Assembly (NCBI GenBank): GCA_938010425.1
Contig: CALLUO010000078.1
Span: 1 to 34,167, forward strand
DNA: 34,167 nt
Direction of reading: 5' to 3'
Source: an uncultured Elioraea sp.
GTDB taxonomy: Bacteria; Pseudomonadota; Alphaproteobacteria; Acetobacterales; Acetobacteraceae
Shown here: one piece after another, positions 17,478-24,105 of the stretch
Layout of the letters: every line of letters begins with the position of its first letter
Position numbering within the stretch: position 1 is the stretch's first letter
Made by a program: the position numbers and the translations under genes
Notes under the pieces: generated by a model
What the model saw: the letters and a program-made list of their open reading frames with translations, nothing else
What the model was told of the DNA's origin: nothing
The model's database searches: none

Positions 17478-18586
17478 CCCTGGTCCTTGCCCGAACCCCG
17501 GCACGTCCGCACGGGCTCGCGAGCACCCTGCCGCGAGGCGCAAGCTTAGCCGATGTGCACGAAGCCCTCGCTCCCTTCGCCGCCCGCACCCTCGGTCCAG
17601 GCTGGGAGCGCCTGTTCGCCACCCCGTGCGACCAGGAGGGTATCATCCTCTGGACGGTCACGGGGGAACGGTCCCTGCCCTACCTTGCCCTGTCCGCAGA
17701 AGAGCGGGCCGCCGTGCGTGCATCGCTCGGAAGGGCTGCGTCGGAATTGCGGCGGGCGATGGAACGCAAAGCTCCCGCTCTGCTGCCTTTGCTGTTTGCC
17801 GCCCGCGAAATTCCTGATTGGGATTCGGTGCACCTGGTCGATGGGATCCCGGTTCTCGCGCCTTGGGGCTTTCGGCCTGAAAAAAGGGCCTTGGGCGACA
17901 GTCCTGTCGCTGCCCTCGACGACGGGCTGTTGAGCGAGACAGAACCGTTCATTCCCTTTGGTCCTGTGGCTGCCACGGCTGCTGCCCTTGTGGTGCTTGC
18001 GCTCACTGTCCTGTGGCTCGGGCCAAGCCTCGCCCCACGGCTCGATGCGGCCGTCACCTGTCGGGCCGATGCAGCGCAAATCGCCGCCCTCTCCGCCCTG
18101 CTTGGGGAGGAGGGCCGGGAACAGGCCCTCACCGCCGACCTCGCGGCCCTCGAGACGGAACTCGCCCGCAAGCGCCTCGCCTGCCCAATCGCCCGGCTCC
18201 CTCCTCCGCCGCCTCTACCTGCCCCGCCTATGCGCGAGGCCCAGGCGCCTCCCTCCCCGCCGCCGCAGCGCCCCCCGGACGCCAAGCCCTGCGACGAGGA
18301 GACGCAGTCGGGCGGGCGGGGCATCACCCGCACCCGCCATTTCCTCGGCCCTCAGCCGGGGCGCGTGACCCTGCGTTACGATACGCTGATCGAGCCCGAT
18401 CACATCGAGGTGCTGTATCGTGGCCGACAGCTCGCCACGACCTGGATCCCTGTGTCGGGCCGCGGCACCCTTTCGTTCGATTGGCGGCCGAGCGGAACGG
18501 GGCCTGAGGCGCACACCGTCGAAGTGGTCGTCACCGGCTTTGGCCTCTCCACGCGCTGGCGCTACACCTTAGGATGCCCGCGCTGA
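17474..18586 (+). CDS. SrfA-like membrane protein, paralogue 3, with C-terminal beta-sandwich
   Basis: A 370-residue protein whose ATG overlaps the stop of paralogue 2 (ATGA). The N-terminal domain has LFATPCDQEGIILW (47-60) and LVDGIPVLAPWGFRPEK (121-137), the clearest form of the GxPV-W-G motif shared by the three paralogues. The membrane span is near 162-182. A coiled-coil-like stretch (LTADLAALETELARKRLACP) and a proline-rich linker (242-271) lead to a C-terminal domain bounded by cysteines at 273 and 368. That domain reads LGPQPGRVTLRYDTLIEPDH, IEVLYRGRQLATTW and VSGRGTLSFDW, a beta-rich pattern also seen at the ends of some exported bacterial proteins. The two cysteines could form a disulphide in the periplasm. 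Function unknown; role inferred from the operon. Confidence 0.68.
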   Translation: MTLVLARTPARPHGLASTLPRGASLADVHEALAPFAARTLGPGWERLFATPCDQEGIILWTVTGERSLPYLALSAEERAAVRASLGRAASELRRAMERKAPALLPLLFAAREIPDWDSVHLVDGIPVLAPWGFRPEKRALGDSPVAALDDGLLSETEPFIPFGPVAATAAALVVLALTVLWLGPSLAPRLDAAVTCRADAAQIAALSALLGEEGREQALTADLAALETELARKRLACPIARLPPPPPLPAPPMREAQAPPSPPPQRPPDAKPCDEETQSGGRGITRTRHFLGPQPGRVTLRYDTLIEPDHIEVLYRGRQLATTWIPVSGRGTLSFDWRPSGTGPEAHTVEVVVTGFGLSTRWRYTLGCPR

Positions 18587-18703
18587 TCGGCTGCGTCAGT
18601 ATTGGACGCACGGCAGGGGCCAAGCCCTCACGTCGACGTGCGCGTGCCACCGCTTCGCCACCGCCCCCTGATATATAAGGGCAACAGAAAAGGGATAGGG
18701 CGC

Positions 18704-19063
18704 ATGGATCGCACCTTGGCACGGGCGGCACTGGCGGCACTGGTGGTGGCAGCAAGCGTTGCGCCCGCCATGGCGCAGGCGGAGGGGGCGGTAGCGGAGA
18801 TCCTCCGCCGCGCTGGTATTGCGCCGACCCCCGGCGCACTCATGGGGACAGACCCAAAGGCGCGTGCCAGCGCTCTCGATGCGTTGGAGCGCGCCTCCCC
18901 TCTGCCGCCTGACCTGCGCGACCGCGAGGCGATACCTCCCCCTGACCGCGAGGCGGTGATGAACCGGCTTGGCCTTACTCTGCACCCCAACGCTCCCGTA
19001 ACCCGAATGACCGACCGGACGCCGACCCGGGCGGAGATCGTTGATGCCCTCGCTGGTCGCTGA
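18704..19063 (+). CDS. Small exported protein of unknown function
   Basis: A 119-residue protein with a clear signal peptide: MDRTLARAALAALVVAAS, then APAMAQA with cleavage expected after AMAQA. The mature part has about 95 residues, begins AEGAVAEILRRAGIAP, is rich in alanine, proline and charged residues, and shows no motif I know. The ATG at 18704 is preceded by AGGGATAGGG at reasonable spacing; the in-frame ATG at 18602 would place a hydrophilic stretch before the signal peptide and is rejected. A 117-base gap separates it from paralogue 3, with a weak TGCGTC/GACGCA inverted repeat (18592-18610) and no T run, so it may have its own promoter or continue the operon. Its last 20 bases overlap the next gene. 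Confidence 0.65.
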   Translation: MDRTLARAALAALVVAASVAPAMAQAEGAVAEILRRAGIAPTPGALMGTDPKARASALDALERASPLPPDLRDREAIPPPDREAVMNRLGLTLHPNAPVTRMTDRTPTRAEIVDALAGR

Positions 19064-19490
19064 TCGACGCCTCGTCCTGTTGGCCCTTGGCGCGCTGGCC
19101 GCCTGCGCGAGCCCGATGACGCAACAGATCGCCGCTCTTGAGACGCGGGGAATTGTGCTCACAGTGAATTTCGACCTCAATTCTTATGCCATCCGGCCTG
19201 ATGCGCGGCCCCTGCTCGACACGCTGGCCGATGCGATGACCGACCCGCGGCTGTCGCGCCATCGCTTCGAGGTCAACGGGCACACGGACTCCACCGGACG
19301 GCTCGCGCGCAACCTCGCTCTTTCTGAACTGCGCGCCGCTGCCATCGTCGATTACCTCGCAGCGAAGGGCGTGCCCCGCGATCGGATGCGCGCTCAAGGT
19401 TTTGGCCCTCTGCAGCCGCTCGATCCTGCCAACCCGCGCGATCCTGCGAACCGCCGCGTCGAGGTGTTCGCCATCCCACCCCCTGAGTGA
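19044..19490 (+). CDS. OmpA-family peptidoglycan-binding lipoprotein
   Basis: A 148-residue lipoprotein. The signal sequence RLVLLALGALAAC ends in a lipobox (L-A-A-C), so the mature N-terminus should be a lipidated cysteine followed by ASP, with no aspartate at +2; outer-membrane sorting is therefore likely. The rest is an OmpA C-terminal domain: LTVNFDLNSYAIRPDARPLL, FEVNGHTDSTGRLARNLALS, ELRAAAIVDYLAAKGV and RAQGFG, ending NRRVEVF. Such domains clamp diaminopimelate in peptidoglycan, giving this system an anchor to the cell wall. ATG 19044 overlaps the preceding gene by 20 bases, arguing for co-expression; a TTG three bases earlier is not needed. Confidence 0.9.
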   Translation: MPSLVADRRLVLLALGALAACASPMTQQIAALETRGIVLTVNFDLNSYAIRPDARPLLDTLADAMTDPRLSRHRFEVNGHTDSTGRLARNLALSELRAAAIVDYLAAKGVPRDRMRAQGFGPLQPLDPANPRDPANRRVEVFAIPPPE

Positions 19491-19496
19491 CCCGCC

Positions 19497-20177
19497 ATGC
19501 TTGCCGCGCTCGTCCGTGCCCGCCCGCTCGCCCTCGCCGTCGCTCTCGCGCTCGGACTTTCGGCCTGCGCGAGCACGCATGGCGCTGATGGAGAACCTCT
19601 TTCGCCTGCGCAACGGCAGTTGCGAGCGCAGAACGACCGCTTCACCGAGACGGTGGCCACGGGCGCAATCGCCGGTGCCGTGCTGCTCGGCTTGCTCGGT
19701 GCACTCGCCGCCGGCCCGCGCAAACGCGGCGAAGGGGCGCTCGCCGGTGCTGCCGCTGGCGCCGCGCTCGGTGCCGCTGCTGGCCATTACATCGCCAAGC
19801 GCAACCAGCGCTTCGCTTCGCGCGAACAGGCGGCAGCAGCCCGCATTGCAGCAGCGAACGAGGAGGCGGCGGAACAGGAGGCCGCTGCCGAAGCTGCCCA
19901 AGCGGTGGCAGCGGAGAACCGTGCCAAACTCGCCCGCCTCGAGGCCCGCATCGTCGCTGGCGAAGCGACCGCTGCTCAACTCGCGCGCAGCCGCCGCGCT
20001 GCGGAAGAGGATCTCGCCGCCATCGATACAGCAATCGAGAACAATCGCCGGGTCGAAGCGGCCATGCGGGCGGACGGAGCACAGCCGCAGGCTGACCGGG
20101 TCGCCGTCTCGCGCCAACGCATGGAGGAGAGCGCGCGCGCTTTGCGCGAAGCGCTTGCCCGGGTGCCGGCGGCATGA
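19497..20177 (+). CDS. Lipoprotein with glycine-zipper hydrophobic segment and coiled coil
   Basis: A 226-residue protein beginning with a lipoprotein signal (LAVALALGLSAC, lipobox L-S-A-C). An Ala/Gly-rich segment (TGAIAGAVLLGLLGALAAGP, then GALAGAAAGAALGAAAGHYI) resembles glycine-zipper motifs in outer-membrane lipoproteins that oligomerise or insert in the membrane. From about residue 100 the sequence becomes a long, charged, alanine-rich helix (EEAAEQEAAAEAAQ, RAKLARLEARI, SRRAAEEDLAAIDTAIENN) predicted as coiled coil. No enzymatic motif. It starts six bases after the OmpA gene and overlaps the next by four (ATGA), so it is in the same transcription unit. Probable structural part of an envelope complex. 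Confidence 0.75.
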   Translation: MLAALVRARPLALAVALALGLSACASTHGADGEPLSPAQRQLRAQNDRFTETVATGAIAGAVLLGLLGALAAGPRKRGEGALAGAAAGAALGAAAGHYIAKRNQRFASREQAAAARIAAANEEAAEQEAAAEAAQAVAAENRAKLARLEARIVAGEATAAQLARSRRAAEEDLAAIDTAIENNRRVEAAMRADGAQPQADRVAVSRQRMEESARALREALARVPAA

Positions 20178-20656
20178 TCCGGCGCGTTGCCCTGCTCCTC
20201 ACTCTCTCAGGGGCTGCCTGCGCGCCCGCGGGGCCTGCGGCGGAGCGGGGGTTCTTTAGCGGTTGGGCAGCGGCGATCAGCGGCGAGGACGAGGCACGCG
20301 CCGCCCGCATGGAGCGCGAGGCGCAATCGGCCGAAGCACGCGCGTTGGAGGCCCGCGCCCAAGCGCTCAGGGCGGAGCGCGAGCGCGAACGCACCGCCGC
20401 CCAGCTGCGGGATGCCGAACTCCGTCTTGCCCGGCTCGAAGCGCGGCTTGCGTCCCTGCGGCGCAATCTCGAGGCGGCGCGCGCTTCCCGCTCCGAACCC
20501 GATGGCGGGCGCGGGGCTTCGCTGGCGCAGGAGCTCGATCGGCTCGACCGCGACCGCGCAGCGGCCGCCCGCGCCCCCGACCCCGATACTGTGCGTCGGC
20601 TCGAACAGGGGGCGGACGAGCTGTCGCGCGCGCTCGACGCCTACCGCCGCCTGTGA
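20174..20656 (+). CDS. Coiled-coil lipoprotein of unknown function
   Basis: A 160-residue protein with a short signal ending in a lipobox (LTLSGAAC; G-A-A-C) followed by APAGPAAERGFFSGW. Most of the rest is one long charged helix: AARMEREAQSAEARALEARA, LRAERERERTAAQLRDAEL and LARLEARLASLRRNLEAAR, a probable coiled coil. No family recognised. Its ATG overlaps the previous stop, and its own end overlaps the end of the convergent FGE-fold gene by 16 bases, so there is no room for a terminator between the two convergent units. It is the last gene of the plus-strand set. It may pair with the helical part of the preceding lipoprotein. Confidence 0.7.
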   Translation: MIRRVALLLTLSGAACAPAGPAAERGFFSGWAAAISGEDEARAARMEREAQSAEARALEARAQALRAERERERTAAQLRDAELRLARLEARLASLRRNLEAARASRSEPDGGRGASLAQELDRLDRDRAAAARAPDPDTVRRLEQGADELSRALDAYRRL

Positions 20657-22209
20657 GGGATGCCGGCAGCGGCGAGGATCCCGGCTTCGGCTTCTGCCGC
20701 TGTAGGAAGGCGTCCGCGCCGGGTTTCGCTGATATGCCGGGCAGCGAGGGTAACCAACTCCGGCCCGAGCCGCAGCCCCCGCGCGCGCAGTTCCTCCGCC
20801 ACAACCCGTGCCTCGGCCGTGATCATCGCCTCGTCTTCGCCCGCAGCCTCGCGCACCGTGCGCAGATAGGCATCGATCACCTGGGCAATCCCCGCCGGCG
20901 TTTCGGCGACTCGGGCAGCCAGCCCCTCGCGCGCGGCATAAACCGGCGGGCGTGATGCCTCGGGCAGCACCTGGCCGACGCCATCGAGCAGGCGGCCCAC
21001 CGCTTCCAGCACCGCTGCGTTGCCATGCGCGAGAGCGACGAGACGAGCAAGCGCGGCGGCGGCCTCTAGGCTCGCGCGCAACGCTGCCCGCTCGCGATCC
21101 GCGCGCAGCCGCCCCTCCGCCCGCAGCGCGGCATCGACCGCAGCCAGACCGCGCGCGAGGGCCGGATCCGTCGTTTCGCGGCGAACCTGGGCAAGCAGGG
21201 CGCGCGGGTCCTCGGCCAGACGCTCGCGCGAGGCGGCCGCCTCGGCGAAGGCGCGGCGGAATGTTTCGGGGGCCGTGTCGTCAACCATCACCACGAGGCC
21301 CAGGACGACCCGGAAACCGACGGTGCGCAGGCGAAGGGGAGAGCCGTCGCGCGGATTGAAGGGTGGATATTCCTCGCGCATGGCGGAACGGATCGCATCC
21401 GCATCGGTGAGGTAGTGCCCACCGCGCGCCACCACACCCCCGACCAAGCCGTGCGGGCGGCCCACCCGATTCAGCCGGTAGGGCTCAAGCACCCATTCCG
21501 CGACATTGCCGAGCATGTCGTGCAGTCCGAGAGGGTTCGGCTTGAGAGATCCGATGGGGCGGGCGCGGCCGGCGGCGGACTCGGGGCCTGCGAACCAGAC
21601 ATAGGCTGCCATCCCATCCGGCATCGGTGGCGTGCGGGCGGAGAACGCCGCTTCGCCCAGTGCTGCCCCGCCGCGCGCGGCATATTCCCACTCCTCCTCC
21701 GTCGGCAGCCGCACAAAAGCGCGCGCCTGGCCCCGGGCCGGCAGCGAGTCGCGGGCGTTCGCCACCAGCCAGGTAGAGAGGCGCGCGGTGAAGGCGATCG
21801 CCTCGAACCACGACACTTCGGCAGCCGGCACACGCCCGGAGGGCGAAGGTGTGGGACAGGAGTCGTTCATCACGGCAGCGAACTGGTCGCGCGTGATCTC
21901 GTACTTGCCGACCCACATCGCGCGTTCGGAGCCGTGCATGAATGCGCCAGCGAGATGGGTCCGGCGCGGGAACTCGCTGTGGTCGTTGGCGGGGTCAGCC
22001 TCGCCGAGCGTGACCGGCCGATCATCGAGCGGGTTTGGGCCCACGGGAACTGGGACGGGGCGAAACACGATGCGCGCCCCGCACGGCATGGGCAAGACGA
22101 GATCATCGGCGAGCGGGGACGGGTTCCAAAGCGCCTGCGGCCAGGGCTCGCCGGCCCACGCCGACAGGCCCAGCAGAGCAAAAAGCAGAACGACGACCAG
22201 CCTAACCAT
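20641..22209 (-). CDS. Exported formylglycine-generating-enzyme-fold (SUMF1/DUF323) protein with helical C-terminal extension
   Basis: A 522-residue protein with a signal peptide (MVRLVVVLLFALLGLSAWA, cleavage before GEP). The FGE-sulfatase domain spans about 40-300: GKYEITRDQFAAVM, EVSWFEAIAFTARLSTWL, FVRLPTEEEWEYAARGG, GLHDMLGNVAEWVLEPYRL, RGGHYLTDADAIRSAMR and LRTVGFRVVL. The cysteine pair that true formylglycine-generating enzymes use for catalysis is not visible in the RGG...R region, so this is more likely a structural or ligand-binding member of the fold. About 210 further residues are helical and unmatched. ATG 22209 is chosen for the signal peptide and a GAGGGG about ten bases upstream; it overlaps the permease stop by 8 bases. 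It is the last gene of the minus-strand set. Confidence 0.82.
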   Translation of the reverse strand: MVRLVVVLLFALLGLSAWAGEPWPQALWNPSPLADDLVLPMPCGARIVFRPVPVPVGPNPLDDRPVTLGEADPANDHSEFPRRTHLAGAFMHGSERAMWVGKYEITRDQFAAVMNDSCPTPSPSGRVPAAEVSWFEAIAFTARLSTWLVANARDSLPARGQARAFVRLPTEEEWEYAARGGAALGEAAFSARTPPMPDGMAAYVWFAGPESAAGRARPIGSLKPNPLGLHDMLGNVAEWVLEPYRLNRVGRPHGLVGGVVARGGHYLTDADAIRSAMREEYPPFNPRDGSPLRLRTVGFRVVLGLVVMVDDTAPETFRRAFAEAAASRERLAEDPRALLAQVRRETTDPALARGLAAVDAALRAEGRLRADRERAALRASLEAAAALARLVALAHGNAAVLEAVGRLLDGVGQVLPEASRPPVYAAREGLAARVAETPAGIAQVIDAYLRTVREAAGEDEAMITAEARVVAEELRARGLRLGPELVTLAARHISETRRGRLPTAAEAEAGILAAAGIPHRRR

Positions 22210-23401
22210 CGCGAAGCCCCTCGGCAGGTTCGATGCCGGCGGCACGCCAAGCAGCAAAGGTAGAGCTGAGAACCGCCGCCATCACGGTGAGCGCGGCGGC
22301 GATGGCCAAGTGGTCGAGAGCGATTCGGGCAAGAGGGCCCTCCCCCACCGCGACGCCGAGACGATTGACCACAGCGGCGACGGCCAGCGCGATCGCGCCC
22401 GCGACCAGCGCACCACCGGACGCCAGCGCGACAGCCTGTGTCAGCGGGAAGGCAATAAGCCCGCGCGTGGGCATGCCCATCAGGCGCAAAAGAGCGAGAG
22501 CGCGCCGCTTGCGCTCGACGGAGGCGAGCATGGCGACGGCGAGCGACACGGCATACCCTGCCCCCCCCAAGGCGGCGAGGGCGACGAAGAGTAAGGTGAG
22601 GGCGCGATCAAGAGCCATCAGCCCCGCCACGTCGTCCGCCCGCGACACCACCTCGATCCCCTGCGCGCGGAACATCCGATCGAGCACCACCACGTCCTCC
22701 AGCCTGCGCGCATGCAACCGGAACCCCGCATAGACTCGGGCCGGATCAGGCGGCGGGTCAGCTTCCGGCGCGGGCAGTCCCACCGCTCCCTCCTGGAAAT
22801 CCTCAACGAGGAGAAGGAGGGGAAGCGGCACAAACGCGGCATCGCGTGGGAAGGCCTCACGCGGGAGGATGGCGCTGATGGCTAGGTCAAGCGCCAGCGT
22901 CTCGCGCCGGCCCTCCATCAGACGATCGACTCGAAAGCGGATGATGTCGCCCTCGCCCACTCCAAGCCGTTCGGCAAGGGTCGCGGAGAGAGCGGCTGCG
23001 CGACCCGTCGGCGCAGCGCGGGCGCTGAGCAGAGGATCCCCCGCCGCGGTGGCAAGAAGTTCGCCGCGAAACGTCGTGAGCGATTCGGCCGACCGGGCGA
23101 AGGCGCCAGACGCGGCGAGCGTGCGCGTGCGCGGCACAATAAAGGCGACATCCTGGCGCGCTGCGAGCCGGGCGAAGAAGGCGGCGTCGAACGCGCCGTG
23201 CGTTTGGTTAACGATTTCCCGCGCGCGCGGGTTCTGCACCAGCGCCTCACGCAAGGAATCGATCACGCCTGCCTTGAGCCCGAACAAGACGATGAGCGGG
23301 GCGAGCACAGCGGCGATGCCAAACAGGGTGGCAAACGCAAGACGCGCTTCTGCGGCGGCATCAGCCAAGGCAAGCCGCGCAGCGAGCCTCAGGCCGGGCA
23401 C
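22202..23401 (-). CDS. ABC transporter permease, FtsX/LolC-MacB-like
   Basis: A 399-residue inner-membrane protein starting GTG 23401. One membrane span near the N-terminus (ATLFGIAAVLAPLIVLFGLK) is followed by a large, presumably periplasmic, domain of about 210 residues, then three spans near the C-terminus (LTLLFVALAALGGAGYAVSL, the AVALASGG to ALAVAAVV region, and AAALTVMAAVLSSTFAAW). The segment ERKRRALALLRLMGMPTRGL is the FtsX-type coupling region. This topology is that of LolC/E, MacB and FtsX, which extract lipoproteins or transmit force across the membrane rather than move solutes through a channel. It overlaps the ATPase by 13 bases and the FGE-fold gene by 8. Substrate unknown; the three lipoproteins of the facing operon are candidates. 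Confidence 0.85.
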   Translation of the reverse strand: MPGLRLAARLALADAAAEARLAFATLFGIAAVLAPLIVLFGLKAGVIDSLREALVQNPRAREIVNQTHGAFDAAFFARLAARQDVAFIVPRTRTLAASGAFARSAESLTTFRGELLATAAGDPLLSARAAPTGRAAALSATLAERLGVGEGDIIRFRVDRLMEGRRETLALDLAISAILPREAFPRDAAFVPLPLLLLVEDFQEGAVGLPAPEADPPPDPARVYAGFRLHARRLEDVVVLDRMFRAQGIEVVSRADDVAGLMALDRALTLLFVALAALGGAGYAVSLAVAMLASVERKRRALALLRLMGMPTRGLIAFPLTQAVALASGGALVAGAIALAVAAVVNRLGVAVGEGPLARIALDHLAIAAALTVMAAVLSSTFAAWRAAGIEPAEGLRDG

Positions 23402-24105
23402 GCCAGGGGCTCCGGGTCGACGACGGAACGGGCCTCGCCTGGAATCGGACTCACCCGACGCAGCGCAAGCCCCGCGCGCTGCGCCGCTTCCGCGTCGTGC
23501 GTGGCGACGAGGAGCGCAGCGCCGTCTTCGGCACAGGCGGCCACGAGACGCGCGAACACGTCCGCTGCAAGTTCAGGATGCAGGGCTGCCGTCGGCTCAT
23601 CTGCGATGACGAGAGAGGGGCGATGGGCGAGTGCTCGCGCAATCGCCGCCCGCTGACGTTGGCCGACAGAGAGGGCGGCGGGAGGCTTATCGAGTTCGGC
23701 CACGATGCCAAGCTGATCGGCGAGATCGAGGATCCGCTTCGGCTCGCGCCTGCCTGCCAAACGTTGCGGCAGGGCGATGTTCTCGGCGACGGTGAGGAAA
23801 GGCAACAGGCCTCCCGTCTGCAGCACATAGCCGATGGCGCGAGCGCGCAGCGCGGCGAGCGCATTGTGCGCGCCGCGAGCCCACAGCGCCGCCGCATCGA
23901 CACCCGCAACGACAAGACGGCCGGCGCGGTCCGGGGCGAGGGCCAGCGCGGCGAGATCGAGCGTCGTGCTCTTGCCCGCCCCTGAAGGCCCGACCAACGC
24001 AAGCCCCTGCCCCGCACTCAGAGCGAGCGAAGGAATGTCGAGAATGAAACGGGCCGCGCCGGAAGAGAGCGTGCGTCGCACGCCCTCGAGCACGAGCACG
24101 CTCAC
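23389..24105 (-). CDS. ABC transporter ATP-binding protein, LolD/MacB-like
   Basis: A 238-residue ATPase subunit. It has Walker A LVGPSGAGKSTTLDLAALAL, the Q-loop region GYVLQTGGLLPFLTVAENIA, signature ALSVGQRQRAAIARAL (a variant of LSGGQ with V for the first G), Walker B SLVIADEPTAAL and the switch histidine in LLVATHDAEAA. This belongs to the group pairing with four-span FtsX/LolC-type permeases, fitting the overlapping downstream permease. It starts at GTG 24105, sharing GTGA with the end of the von Willebrand gene. All catalytic motifs look intact, so the transporter should be active. Confidence 0.92.
   Translation of the reverse strand: MSVLVLEGVRRTLSSGAARFILDIPSLALSAGQGLALVGPSGAGKSTTLDLAALALAPDRAGRLVVAGVDAAALWARGAHNALAALRARAIGYVLQTGGLLPFLTVAENIALPQRLAGRREPKRILDLADQLGIVAELDKPPAALSVGQRQRAAIARALAHRPSLVIADEPTAALHPELAADVFARLVAACAEDGAALLVATHDAEAAQRAGLALRRVSPIPGEARSVVDPEPLACPA

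Noticed and set aside
20641-22209. Sulfatase-activating formylglycine-generating enzyme
   Set aside because: The catalytic cysteines are not seen and no sulfatase is encoded nearby.
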